Both the position numbers and the translations under genes were made by a program. The notes under the pieces were generated by a model, which saw only the letters and a list, made by a program, of their open reading frames with translations, was not told the DNA's origin and made no database searches. From contig MCFE01000156.1 of the NCBI GenBank assembly GCA_002104905.1, positions 87,516-151,515 of the forward strand: 64,000 nucleotides of DNA. The letters are read 5' to 3'. Numbering within the stretch: the first letter of the stretch is position 1; every line of letters starts with the position of its first letter. The DNA is from Basidiobolus meristosporus CBS 931.73 (Eukaryota > Basidiobolomycota > Basidiobolomycetes > Basidiobolales > Basidiobolaceae). This document shows positions 24,586 through 36,880 of this stretch, in pieces.

Positions 24586-25593
24586 ATGCCTGCTCCCATC
24601 GACTACACCGCTCAAACATTCAGTAAGGTTCAGAAGGCCGAGCCTATTGAAAGTGCAAACTTCGAGTAAGTATCCGGTCACAATTGTCGGAAGGCTTTGT
24701 TCCATTGCTAATTAGCTATTTTTAGCTTTGATTTTCAATTTCCGAATGTTTATGAACAGCCCTCTGCCCCTGTTGATGATTTCCTCCAACCAAGGGACTT
24801 GGAAGGATCTTTTTGTCGGGATTTTTCCTGTTGCGGCCTTGTTTTAGAAGATCTTCATGATTTACTTCAACATTTCGAGGAGTGCCATGTTCGTTTCGAG
24901 GCTGATGACTCCCAAGGCTTGTATCAAGAAGAAGAATGGTCTGCTTCCAGCGACTCGGGGGTCAACACCCCCTCTTCGCCCATCTCTGATCATGATTTGT
25001 TGGCACAGTACAGAAACGACGCTCTTGCTCTGAGCGATGTCTATTCTGAGGAAGCCTTGATCCAAAGCGATACCTTGACCTCTGCCTTCGACAACTCTGT
25101 TGTCAGAGCGGCCCAAAACCCAAAGAAGCGTTTTGCAAAGGAGACTTTGAGTGCGCCCGCGAAGAAGATTGCTCCATCATACACTCTGGATGTCAATGCC
25201 CTTCCACGTACCTTCACCGAAGAAGAGCTCTTCACCGGTATCCCATCCATCTATTCACCCGATTTCGTCGCTGGTGTCGATGATGTTCTTCATGCTGCCG
25301 CCGGTGTCATTCCGACCGAAACCGTTGAAATCAAGCCCACTCCGGCTGAGAAGCCATACAAATGCCCAGTTCCAGGATGTGAGAAATCCTACAAAAATGC
25401 CAATGGGTTGAAGTACCACAAACTTCACGGACACTGCTCGAACGGAGACGGTTCCAAACCTACCGTCAAGCCATACAAATGTTCCTACCCTGATTGTGGC
25501 AAGAGCTACAAGAACCTCAATGGGTTGAAGTACCACATTGAACACACCCATGTTTTGACCTTAGACCAAACCGCCACCTCAATCGCCATTTAA
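24586..25593 (+). CDS. SFP1-like C2H2 zinc-finger transcription factor
   Basis: Two exons, 24586-24665 and 24726-25593, with a 60-nt GT-AG intron (GTAAGT donor, TTTTTAG acceptor, CTAAT branch region); 315 residues. The ATG follows the TATA box and is the first in frame. Near residues 50-80 is FCRDFSCCGLVLEDLHDLLQ plus downstream His residues, the atypical N-terminal finger motif seen in fungal SFP1-type regulators. The C-terminus carries two C2H2 fingers with the SFP1 signature, YKCPVPGCEKSYKNANGLKY and YKCSYPDCGKSYKNLNGLKY, separated by a Gly/Ser/Lys linker. The middle is acidic and Ser/Pro-rich with a KKRF basic patch. In yeast SFP1 controls ribosomal protein and growth genes; a nuclear regulatory role here is inferred from the family. 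Confidence 0.85.
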
Positions 25594-28500
25594 GGAAGTG
25601 TATGGAAGGCGAACCACCAATCACAGGGACGGTAGACCCGTGTTCCGATCCGAATCATTTACATATTCCGTAGTTTCCAGCACCCCACCCCGATTATTTT
25701 ATATATAGCATTTTATTGGTTTCTCTTCCTATGAATAACGCATTTTATAGAAATGGATCAATTTTCACTTGGAGATATATAGTTGAGGCGGGAGTTTTCC
25801 TAGGCCCCCAATGCGCAGTCAACAACCCCAGTTCCACACCAGCACCCCCCGCATAATCAAAATGTATATACTTCGACCTATAATACAACTATTATCATCA
25901 TAGAAGCCATTTCATCATTAAAATTTGGGATCTTGGTAGAAGATCATACAAGTGACTGCCTCTATTCCGTCGAAGATGCTTTGGTGGTTTGATTCCTTCC
26001 TTCCTAGAAACTTGGTGAATCACGTAAAATAAGCGGAGTCAGGGGAGGGGTATCCGTTCGGGCTTCGCGAATCCACCTGGGGAAAATTGTTGGAGTTGTA
26101 TTCAATAACCGTACACCCGTGCTGGCTGGCATTCTGCGACGCAGTAACCATGAGACAGGCAATAGAGGGTGTGGCTTTGCGTGTCTTCGTCAAGCTACTT
26201 CACTGCATTTCAGGCCACTGGGAAAGAGTTATTTAACTCACTGCACAACTATAGAATCCGCCATGGCATCTGCCAAGCACAGGACGCACCGAGGATACGG
26301 TGGAGAATATTTGAAGTCTGTCATGGTGGGGTTCCAACACATCCAGCTGCCCACCGTATTGGCACTCGCAGTGGCTGGTTAAGGGAGCGCCCACAGTAGA
26401 AGGTTACCAGAATTAACATGTGGTATCTGCAAACAAGATCAAACCAGGGAAATGAGCAGTTACACCCTGCTGAGTACAAAATCCATTCTGAGGGAAGTCG
26501 TCTGTCGTGCCCCACCTGGATCAGGTATGCTGGTTGGGATTTCTATATGTAGTGGCTGTTCACAGGCTTCCTTCTGGATTTTTGGGTGCTCCTCTCATGC
26601 ATTCATCGTTAGTCAGGTGCAGATGGTGGATCCTGACCCCCAACCCTACCTTCCTCCTGACCCTCGGATCTATCGAATATTGGGAGAAGGGCGACGCTTT
26701 CGGAACGATTGAAGGGCATGAATCTGACAGACACCAACGCTTCATTAGGCAAACCCAGCCTTCATTTAGCGTCCCCCTTTGCCGCTATGCTGACTAGGGG
26801 CCAGCAATGCATATATATGGGACCGCTGTGGGGTGTAGAAGAGATAAGTCAACCAACAGCCGTAAAACCTGGAGTAGGTTATTATGTGCATTCGTGTTCC
26901 CACCTCTGAGCAAGCCAAATCAAGCCAATACGTGTATGAGCATTGCCATACCGATGTACAAGACCATTCGAGCCACCAATGGGTCGACGCAACCGTCTTC
27001 AGCGACGATGACAAGGCGAGGCTTCGAAGCGTTGCTCGGGCTGTCCCCTATTCCCTCATAAGAGCATTTGAGGGGGCCCCGATTATCGGGAATGTGGGCG
27101 AATCTAGATGGGCATCATCCCACTGAGCAGTCAGACACACGTCGATGATGTTGCTACGTCAGGCGGTCCCATCGGCCACACCAAACACCCGAAATCCCCC
27201 ACCATTCGATATGTGCCTGATCCAGTACTTGTGGTGACAAGCACCAAGGCCATTCAATTTCAGGTGCAGCGAAACACGCAGCAACTCATTAATGTGGAGC
27301 GGCGTAGTCGTTTTCAGGCGAAATGGGAGATGTCGATGCGGTGGTTCGGCGGCCTTCCCACGATAGAGCTCGATAAGATACTCGACCAACTGGTATAGAT
27401 TGCCATATGGATTTAATGGTCGTGTAACAAACTATCTCGTATATTAGTGGCATCCTCCAAATACATGGCCGATTTGACTTCTGGTCACACATACTCTATT
27501 GAGTAGGAAGCGGCTGGCTATTTAGGTGGGTGAACATAAGGAAACTGGTTAGACCTTCGTTCCGGAATACTGCAGCGGCCCATTGGCAAATCGGTAACCC
27601 GCACACCTGTACCCATCCGGCATGGGTGGTAGGCCTCTCGCGGTCTCCACCAATCGTCATTGGTCGCACCGTGTACCATTCTCGCTTCCACATATTTACG
27701 TGGGTGTGTAGGATCTAAATCTAGTGATTCATGTGTGTTATGTGCCATTGCATGTATACCCACAGGTTGCATGGAGTGCTTATGAGTTGGTAAATTGGGT
27801 GCCGACTTCTACTGGACCGGTTTCCTTGGATTCTTCTGGTGCTGGTAAGGATGCTCCGGGGATCCACACGTCATACACGGACGAATTTAAGATTTTAACT
27901 TTACCCTTCAATAGCAACAGTATTCTGATCCTAGCCAGGTATTGGATGTGATGTCCACTCTGCCACTAATGTGGATCCTATTGAAACGATGGCTAAGACA
28001 TCATGGAAGTCACCCACTTTGGATCTCTGATGTCCACAGAAGTGTTCCATTGGGTGGCCGAGATTAGAAAGTGACGATTATCGGCGTCCAGCATAGATCA
28101 TCAACCAAATCTGTGGCGGAAGCTCTTCAAGAATAAGGTGGATAGGTAGCCTTCCGGATCAGTCAACCTACGATTCCTCAATAGTCTGTAGAGGGGAAAC
28201 CCGGAATCCTGGATCAGTCCATCGGAGCGTAGTATTCCGATTTGATCTGATCCGAACCGAAAAGAATGGCCTACGTTTCCTGTGGGTGGGCACTTCTGGT
28301 GTACTTCGATAAACTGTTTATTTATGGCATGGGGGCTCGGAGATACTCTCTTAAGGAAATCTATATCTATAGGCTCGATGGATCTAATTTACCACACGAT
28401 GGCTTCCATACCATCACTGCTCAATATATTGATTATTTCCTATTCAGAAACTCCGGAGTACGCATCCCCATGCGGTTGGTCAATTCCGAGGGTTAGGCTT

Positions 28501-29105
28501 AAATCAGGTATCCTCGCTACATATCCATATTGCTGAGGGTGCCTGAGATAATCCGGAAGTGGGCTGACATATTAATAGCCTGCCTCGAACCACAACTCTC
28601 TCCGCCCTACTCCAGGGTCTTTCATAAGACTATAGTTAGTGCGCTTCTTGCTTTGTGGGTTGCAGTTCATGTTTTTCCATTCAACCTATTGGGTAAACAT
28701 CTATTTTGCAAGATGACTTGTGTATGTGACATCTCATTTATCTGGGCATTCCTACAATTCTACACCATTGAACAAGTTACAAGCCACTAGGTGAACAGAG
28801 ATGGCGGACAGTTGGGTATTTGATACCCAACTGGCTAGTGCCAATGTGAGCTTATTTGTTGAATATATAATTACCACTCTAGTGTCTGTGATTCTTTAGA
28901 TTTGTGGCTGAAGTAATATGAAGTTGTCAGTGTGACCATGAATGATGCACACCTTTGGTGAGCTCAATGTACAAACACTTCATTGTAGTGGATATTCTCT
29001 GCAAGAAAAGGTCTTAGTCATATTTCAGTAGCCACTTCCTTCCATGTTTACTATGTACATTTGCAGCTCTGCAGTACTAGTGAATCATTTGCTGCCATAG
29101 AGTAC
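25594..29105. other. Intergenic DNA, no gene recognised
   Basis: About 3.5 kb of host-like sequence up to 28.5 kb, then more AT-rich DNA towards the LTR cluster. Open stretches are short and mutually overlapping on both strands, without recognisable motifs. Confidence 0.5.
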
Positions 29106-29269
29106 TGTTTGTGGTAGAAATTTGTAATTCCACTATTCTACATGTTTGCTATGTCAAGACCATGTAAGAGTATAAATACTACTTTTACATTCAATAAATC
29201 ATTAGGTGAACACCTCATAATCAACTTGTTCTTCTAATCACTTCCAATATCTCCAAGACTCTTACAACA
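29106..29269 (+). mobile_element. Solo copia LTR with internal deletion
   Basis: Begins TGTTTGTGGTAGAAATTTGTAATTCCAC (LTR 5' tip, 29106-29133), then jumps directly to TATTCTACATGTTTGC and runs to CTTACAACA at 29269. About 190 bases of LTR interior are missing. Confidence 0.8.
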
Positions 29270-29582
29270 CTATTGGGACCTAGAAGCTGCCACCATAAAT
29301 ATGTGAGGCCTAACCTGCCTATACATCTTAGGTTTCAGATGTAAAGGGTTCAATTGCTTGCTGGAGAAGACATCTTTGGTTGTTATGGCTGTATGTAATG
29401 GAACTCAATAAAAAATTGTTCTATCTTAGAGAAACTATAGACAAAATCATGTACTGAAGTGTACTGACCCAAGGTGTATTGAAAGAACAGAGCAACAATG
29501 TTGTGGGTTTTGTAACTACACTAATATGTCCATTAACTTAGTCACATGGCTTGTAGTCTGTAAATCCTGGAGGATTAAGCCC

Positions 29583-29929
29583 TGTTGTAAAAATTTGGAA
29601 TTCCACCTAAATATTCAACTAACTTAGTCACTTAGATCATTACCTTCATATCCTAGGAAATACTGACTAAATTCCTTGTTGGGATTTACTTAGAATATTT
29701 TCACCAATATATAAGATACCCAGAACATGAAAATTCTCAAGGCTGTTCAAAAAGCCCCAAATTTTGCATAAATGTTCTTGGGACCTTCCTAAACCTATTC
29801 TATGTGTTTGTTATGCCAAGACCATGTAAAAGCATAAATACTACTTTTGCATTCCAGAAATCATTAAGTAAAACCACATAATCTACTTGTTCTCCCAATC
29901 ACTTCCAATATCTCAAGACTCTTAAAACA
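29583..29929 (+). mobile_element. Solo copia LTR with target duplication
   Basis: Full-length 347-bp LTR (TGTTGTAAAAATTTGGAATT...CTCTTAAAACA) flanked by a perfect AGCCC duplication (29578-29582 and 29930-29934). No internal region, so the element was removed by LTR-LTR recombination. Confidence 0.95.
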
Positions 29930-29952
29930 AGCCCATGATTCTTCTTATGATT

Positions 29953-30519
29953 TACCAAATATCAGGTGTCCCAAACATGAAAATGTTCAAGGTAGTCCAA
30001 GGGCTCCCAAACTTTGCATATGTGCTCTTATAACCACTCTAAGCAGAGTGAATGTACTTTTTCTCAGATGCCTACAGCATGTAAAAGTTGAAAGTGTTGT
30101 AAGAGTCTTGGAGAAATTGGAAGTGATTAGAAGAACAAGTAGATTATGTGGTTTCACTTAATGATTTCTGGAATGCAAAAGTAGTATTTATGCTTTTACA
30201 TGGTCTTGGCATAACAAACACATAGAATAGGTTTAGGAAGGTCCCAAGAACATTTATGCAAAATTTGGGGCTTTTTAATCAGCCTTGAGAATTTTCATGT
30301 TCTGGGTACCTGATATCTTATATTGTTACATACATATCTTAGAAAATACTGACCAAACTCCTTGTTGGGATTTACTTGGAATATTTTCACTAAGCGACTA
30401 AGTTAGGTGAGTATTTAGGTGGAATTAGAAATTTTTACAACAAATAAATCATCAAGTGAAACCCACAAAATCCACTTGTTTGCCCAATCACTTCCAATAT
30501 CTCCAAAACACTTACAACA
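29953..30519 (+). mobile_element. Old copia LTR split by another LTR
   Basis: Diverged plus-orientation LTR in two parts, 29953-30094 and 30443-30519 (AATAAATCATCAAG...CACTTACAACA), separated by the minus-orientation LTR at 30095-30442. About 20 bases between GTAAAAGTTG and AATAAATC are missing and no target duplication is evident. Confidence 0.8.
30095..30442 (-). mobile_element. Solo copia LTR, nested, with an inverted internal segment
   Basis: Starts TGTTGTAAGAGTCTTGGAG and ends ATTTTTACAACA on the plus strand, i.e. minus orientation. Bases about 30326-30392 read in the opposite, plus LTR orientation (TACTGACC...CCTTGTTGGGATTTACTTGG), while both flanks are in minus orientation. Confidence 0.85.
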
Positions 30520-30570
30520 TTATAAAGATATAATTCATAACTTGCAACTGTACCTTCAATGCCAAGGCCC

Positions 30571-30856
30571 TTTGCGTTCTAAGAGGTTCAATGATACTGG
30601 AAGTGATTAGGAGAACAAGTGGATTATGTGGTTTCCACTTGATGATTTATTCAATGCAAAGGTAGTATATATACTTTGGAATGATCTTGGTAAAATAAAA
30701 TGTAGAATGTGGTCAGGAAGGCTCCAAGAGCATGCATGCAAAGTTCAGAGCTGTTTGGACAAATCTGAGATTTCTAATATTTGATGGGATTTGTAGACTA
30801 TGATCTGAGAGGCCAAGTTAAGTGAATACCTGGGCGTAATCATGAAATTTACAACA
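30571..30856 (-). mobile_element. Diverged copia LTR, minus orientation
   Basis: GGAAGTGATTAGGAGAACAA through AAATTTACAACA; recognisable along its length with many substitutions and a deletion in the second half. Confidence 0.75.
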
Positions 30857-30962
30857 TGATGAAGGCATAAATGGCATTAGTACATTTAATAAATCATGAA
30901 GTGAGAGACATATTATCTACCAGCTCTCCCAGTCACTTTCAGTTGCTCCAAGATCCTCCATA
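30857..30962 (+). mobile_element. Copia LTR 3' fragment, very diverged
   Basis: Runs from GGCATAAATGGCATTAGTAC to TTGCTCCAAGATCCTCCA, aligning with the TATAAATA-to-3'-end block of the LTR. Confidence 0.6.
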
Positions 30963-31769
30963 TAGATTACATACATTTGACAGCCCACTTGCAAGTGAAT
31001 GTTTGCTTGTGGCAAGTAGACTTAGGAATCTGGAGGTGATTTGGAAGATGTTTGTTGACAAGTAATGATGTGTGGTTACTATGCAGTAATGCTCAGCCAA
31101 CGCTTCCAACGGGTGGGTAGGTAGAGATGCCCTTTGGTTCCAGACAGTGATCCATCCCCTCAAAATTGAATTGGGAATAAGTGGTAGGAGGTGTGCTTCT
31201 ACTTTCTGAAACTTTACACGGAGCTTCAGAGAACAAACAACGTGTCGTGGAAGACCATGGAAAGAGAGGTGGAGTTCGTAGGCCATTGGACGACCTTGAA
31301 AGCCTTCTACATATTCAATGCTTCCACCATGAATTCCGAGCCTTAATTGGTGGAAAGGACTCCTTGGCATCTAATGAATATCCACCGTGTATCCATGCAT
31401 ACGTGTTACCAGTAGGCAAGCAGTAAAACCCCTTCCGTAAATGGGGGAATGGCTCGATGTTGTGTTGGTCCCGGTGTAGAAACCGTGAGGTAGAGCATAG
31501 CTGGGCCGCCACTTGATCCATCTCTTGGTCGTTGCCAGCATCGATTAAGCGATCCTGGTGGATCCTCGCCCGAATGGCTCCAGCGATTATTCACCGGGAC
31601 GACAGCCAATGGTAGGGGGTGAGCCATGCCATGGTACTGATGTTGATTTGGGCCAGGGAAAAATTCCAAGATGCAAATTGGTTGGGCTGGGCTGGGCTGG
31701 ACCCATTGCCGTCGTCGACGTTTTTCTTACGCGCTCCCGTCCTCAACTTTCCCCAAGCCCCACCCAACG
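30963..31769. other. Unresolved region upstream of PPH3
   Basis: Minus-strand open stretches (31669-31406, 31521-31315, 31370-30939) overlap in different frames and could be exons of a divergently transcribed gene, but I cannot splice them into one product or name a family. The intergenic promoter of PPH3 must lie here; no clear TATA box is seen. Confidence 0.3.
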
Positions 31770-33280
31770 ATGACCCAAAGTGACCTCGATCGGTAGTGAA
31801 CCCCTTGGCTGTACAGGAGCACCTCTCCCCGTAACTAACGACTCCTTTCCTTTTCTCCAACCTGGGGGCATAGTCAGATAGAACAGCTGAGACGATGTGA
31901 GATAATCACCGAGAACGAGGTGAAGCAGCTCTGCAACAAGGCCCGTGAGATATTGATCGAGGAGAGTAATGTCCAGCGAGTAGATGCCCCGGTCACGGTA
32001 ATATCTCCCCACCACCCGACGGACTCCTGAGCGACGGCTAACCCTTTCTCCCCAGATCTGCGGTGATATCCATGGGCAGTTCTACGACCTGAAGGAGCTG
32101 TTCAGGGTCGGGGGGAAATGTCCGGACACGAATTACTTGTTCATGGGTAAAACCTAGGCTCCCCCCTCCGAGTTGCTGCGTCCACCCACGACTGACCCTT
32201 CTTTCCGACACAGGGGATTTTGTTGACCGCGGCTTCTACAGCGTGGAGACGTTCCTGCTGCTCCTGGCCCTCAAAGTAACTTCGCTTCACCGATGCTAAC
32301 CTTAGCCCCCTGTTCGGAACGCACTTTCTGACCCCCTTCCCCTTCCCCACCCCCACCCCCACCTCCAGGTTCGTTACCCGGATCGTATCACCCTGATCCG
32401 AGGAAACCACGAGAGTCGCCAGATCACCCAGGTGTATGGGTTCTACGAGGAATGCCTGCGGAAGTACGGCTCGCCCAACGTTTGGCGCTACTGCTGCGAG
32501 ATCTTCGACTACCTTAGTCTCTCGGCGATCATCGACGACCGGATCTTCTGCGTGCACGGCGGATTGTCGCCCTCCATCACGACGGTGGACCAGGTAACGG
32601 TTTGGCGGGAGGAAGGATGCGATGGAACGCTGAGGTGCTGATCGGTTCGAGATTTCTTTAGATCCGCACGATCGATCGCAAGCAGGAGGTCCCCCACGAC
32701 GGCGGGATGTGCGATCTCCTGTGGTCCGACCCCGACGGTACGTTTCAACCGAGCTAGTGGGCGGGATTGTAGCTGTTGAGTAACGCAGGTTGCTTCACTT
32801 CCCTTAGAGATCGAAGGCTGGGGGCTGAGCCCGCGCGGCGCTGGCTACCTGTTCGGTGGAGATGTGGTCAAGACGGTGGGTGGTTTTCGTTGAGGAACAA
32901 ACTGCATGGAGTGGTGGTACTGACCCGAGCGGCTCGACTCGGCACCTGTTCATTTTTAGTTCCTCCACGCCAACAACCTGGACCTGATCGCCCGGGCGCA
33001 CCAGCTGGTGATGGAAGGGTACAAGCTCATGTTCGATGACACCATCGTGACCGTTTGGTCAGCACCAAACTATTGCTACAGGTAAGCCCGTGGCGCGGAC
33101 ATCCCGCCCCTCGCGTGCCCAATCGCTCACCAACCGAATTGTTCACGCAGATGCGGAAACGTGGCGGCGATCTTGGAGCTGGACGAGCATCTCAACAAGA
33201 ACTACAAGATCTTCGAAGCAGCGCCCCAGGAAGTTCGCAATGCTCCGGCAAAGAAGCCGGCGCCCGACTATTTCTTGTGA
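31770..33280 (+). CDS. PPH3: Serine/threonine protein phosphatase 4 catalytic subunit
   Basis: Nine exons: 31770-31792, 31874-31997, 32056-32146, 32214-32275, 32369-32593, 32662-32737, 32808-32875, 32960-33081, 33151-33280; 306 residues, the usual PP4c length. It removes phosphate from Ser/Thr; in yeast and animals PP4 acts with regulatory subunits in DNA-damage recovery. The start [13 protein letters not shown] is typical of PP4c. Metal-binding and catalytic signatures are intact: GDIHGQ (D53, H55), GDFVDRG (D81), RGNHESR (N113, H114), [28 protein letters not shown]. The C-terminus is DYFL, the PP4/PP2A-type tail whose last Leu is carboxymethylated. The tiny first exon (23 nt) rests on splice sites GTAGTG and CATAG and on the family match. 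RIB3 lies downstream in convergent orientation. Confidence 0.95.
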
Positions 33281-33834
33281 AGGGCCGGCCATACCCATAC
33301 CCATATCCCCAACCCGGTCTCGGGACGGAAGAGTAAACAGAGGCCAGGCCGAGCCCCGAATTCCCAAAGATACTATTCCCCTTTCACTTTCCTCCCCATC
33401 AACTTTACGCCCAGCTTACCCTTGCCACCCTACCCATCTTCTCTCTAATCCATTCTATTAATATATGCTCTGGGGAAGATGGTCCTGCCTTCCGATGCAT
33501 CATGCTGAGGTTTGAATTCCCTTCACCACTCGATTCTCTAGCTTATTTGAGGGTAGTCCAGCGGGCCAGTAACTGGCCACGCCACGCTTGGCTCACGCAA
33601 AGGTGCGCTGTCTATTAAGGGGGTTTATTTTCATTTGAGTGGCATTGAGAAGAGACTCCTGACGGATCATCAGCAGTAGCCTATCTAGAGGAATCCCACC
33701 ACTCTTCACTTCGCTGATACAAATAAAAATGGGCTGAGGATGAGGTGTGGATGCTTGCGTGATGTAAATGTAGGTAGGGGAGAGGAATGTGTGGTGGAGG
33801 AACCGTGGACGGTGGTGCTGGCAAACGATCGTGA

Positions 33835-34732
33835 TCAGAGGCCATTGTCGAGGCGGTATTTGATCAGGTCGGCGATAGTGATCATTTTGATGCCGTGCTT
33901 CACGGAAAATGCTTTGCAGTCGTCACGACGTGCCATTGTGCCGTCATCATTGACCAGCTCACAAATGACAGCCACCGGGCTTAATCCGGAAAGCTTGCAT
34001 AGATCTACAGTTCAAGGCGAGGGTTAGTGCGAGCTAGAGGGATACTGGGGGCTCGTGAGACCTACCAACTGAAGCCTCAGTATGTCCAGTACGAGTGAGG
34101 ACTCCGCCATCGCGAGCGCGCAATGGAAGGATATGTCCAGGACGGTTGAATTCGGTTGGCTCGGTGATAGACAGATCCGCCAAGCTACGAGCAGTCAGGG
34201 CCCTGTCATGTGCAGAGATTCCGGTGGTAGTGTCTGCGCATACAACTCCGTCAGCCTTAGGAAACGGGAGGTTGAAAGAAAATGGCGCACTCACCATGCC
34301 TGTAGTCCACACTGATTGTGTATGCGGTCTTGTGGGGATCGGTACTGTTCGGTACCATAAGGGGGAGCTGTAGTTGGTCAGCCCTTTCGTTGGTCATAGG
34401 GACACATACATAGCCACTACAGCACGGAACCTGGTTAGCGTGGGGGAGGGAAACCTGACAAACAAGGATTTCTGTACCTCGTGTAACGGATCATGAAGCT
34501 CATGTCTTTAGTGGAGACCTTTTCGGCGGCAATGATCAGGTCCCCTTCGTTTTCACGATCTTCGTTATCAACCACAAGGAGAAACTTGCCTGCGGCTAAA
34601 CAAAGAACTGGGTCAGCGCCACGACATACACACAGCCCAAGCGCACAACATACCGAAATCCTCCAAAGCGGATTGGATGGCGTCGAATTCGCAGGTCGAG
34701 TGGTCTTCTGGCAAAAGAGAGGGGTTGGTCAT
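33835..34732 (-). CDS. RIB3: 3,4-dihydroxy-2-butanone-4-phosphate synthase (riboflavin synthesis)
   Basis: Five exons on the minus strand: 34732-34654, 34595-34478, 34416-34295, 34233-34066, 34004-33835; 218 residues (yeast Rib3 is 208). It converts ribulose 5-phosphate to DHBP plus formate, supplying the four-carbon unit of the lumazine ring. Signatures: [15 protein letters not shown] with the metal/substrate acidic loop, [52 protein letters not shown] and [11 protein letters not shown] with the second metal-binding His, and [17 protein letters not shown]. All catalytic motifs are present. The acceptor of exon 2 could be 6 bases further in (CCGCAG), which would drop two residues without changing frame; I chose the TTTAG site because it gives the usual [12 protein letters not shown]. 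Faces PPH3 tail to tail. Confidence 0.95.
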
Positions 34733-36880
34733 ATTCAACGAGGTAGAAGAGATAGCGACGGTCGCAGTGAAGATGGTGGCAGAAGGGTGGATGAAGGTAG
34801 ATTATAAAAGAATTTTCAATTAACTGGCGATTCGTCAAGATTCACCAACCATTAGTTCACCAACCATTATATATATTGTAGTGAATAGATTCGCATCAGA
34901 CAGGCTCATTAATAACGCATCAGTTCGAGGAAACAGCTCGGAAAAACATCCAGACTAATTTGATCGATTGTTTCATTTGGGATGGCCCAGTGGTATCGGA
35001 TCAAATCCCTGTTCCAATTAGAAATCAACTTCTCGATAATAATGAAGACTAATCATGCAGCTTGTGCTGAAGTGATTCCATCAGGGGATCAGCAACAGTT
35101 GGATAGCATCTTACTAATCAACCCAAGCCCTCCACATATCAGAATCTAGGAAAAAAATCACCGTTGTACTGGACACAGCTCCCCCGTTCACCAATGATGC
35201 TTTATTCTCACATGTCAAGGGTAGACTCAAAGGATGTGAAACGTGGGCTAATTCATCGAATGATTAGCAAGCGATGCGTACCATTCGAGGAGACACCTAG
35301 CCACCACGCATTGAGCGAAGTTTCCGAGGATTTTCGAGCCGCCTCGTCATGTCCACGGCCGCTTCCCTCCCTTTGGTGGTTGAGTGGATCTGGGATAGCC
35401 CCTCATGAGACTGTGCTGGGCTGAGCTCACCAGCATGGAATCGGACGTTCTGTCCGTAACTCCCCACCAAACGCTGGCTTCAACTCCAATCAACGGTAAA
35501 GCGCTGAAATCCTTCTTCAGGAAGGGTCTCTGTGCTAGATAGATCCTTGTGATACAGCTCCTATCAATTTTGCTGGTGCCACCGTGGGCGCTGCGGCAGG
35601 GCGAAGCGCACAACCACCAAGAGCCAACGGGCCATCCCTCCGAGTCGCCCACCACCCTCCCAAGGGTGTGGCTGCGATAAAGACCACAGCACTTGGCAAA
35701 CCTTTTCGAAAATTAGAGTTGTCCGCCTCAGCGGATCCTCCACCAAAAGGGGGATGGTTAAGGGTCGCACTGTCTGATTGCTGGGATTAGATAGTGCCGG
35801 AGCGAGGCAATTGGATTTGTAATTGTTGCTTAAAATATGCATCCGATGCCAGTAACCATGCTCTAAGAAGGCCCATTTCTCCGTTTAGATGGTCTTCCTG
35901 GTGGATCTAAGATTCGTGCTTCCTGCGAGCTTGATTGGTATTATCGGCTGCTGGATGACCAAACGCTTCCTATCTATGGCTGATTAGATATAGATATAAG
36001 CTTGCGAGGAACCAGCCTGGTGATTCCTGCAGCTAAGCCTTGGTCAGCAATTTGGAATCGAATGGAAAGAGATCGTTGGGAACCCTGATTGGTTTCAGGT
36101 GTTCTATGGAAATCAGTGATCATAGGCTCTTAGGCGCACAGCGTAGCTTTTGGGCGTAGGTTGTTTATCGTCGACAATTGATATGGCCCTCTTGTCCTAG
36201 AAAAGATTTCGAAGTAGACAGCAGTTGTCTGGAACGACCTCCCGAGGTTTCTATGGGAATATGGGCTTTACACTCTCCTTCCGCTGTTGGGTTGTTCCGC
36301 AGTTTAGTTACACCTGAATCGCCCCTTGCTCCTAACCCAAAGGGCCCCAATGGAATTCGCTCGGGAGAAATCAAAGAACTCCAGCGTCAGTGGCAAAACT
36401 AGCTCACCTGTGCCTCTTGCGAGTCCACGGGTTTCTCTTACGCATATCTTCAGCTCACGAACCGCTACGGGAAGGTGAAAATCTCTGCAGTCACACCAAA
36501 TAGGCTGCTGCTGGATATATCTGTTATGTGAGCTTACCAATTAATATGCTTTCACGAATAGCCTGGATTTTGTTTGTATCATGGGTGCGGCACCGATATT
36601 GCTACGCTTGACTGAGCATACAATTGTCGTGCGGATGCTGATATATATACCTCATGCCTGTACAGCTATTGGCTAGCAACAATTGTTAACGCAGGATCAT
36701 TAGGAACTTTGAGTTAACCATCATATATTATACGAATAGCACTTTCAGCTGGGTGGCTTACAATATCTTACATGTAGACTACATTATATACGAAGGGATG
36801 TACGGGGATAGAAGACAAGGAGGGGGATCAGGTACATATAAAGGTGATCAATGGGCTACGGTTGCCTGACAACGTGCTCT
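34733..36880. other. Intergenic DNA, no gene recognised
   Basis: About 2.1 kb between the RIB3 start and the end of the F-box gene. Only short overlapping open stretches on both strands; no domain, RNA gene or repeat recognised. Confidence 0.5.

Noticed and set aside
30939-31669. Possible minus-strand gene opposite PPH3
   Set aside because: Three open stretches overlap in different frames; no junction set joins them and no family is recognised. Kept only as an unresolved region.
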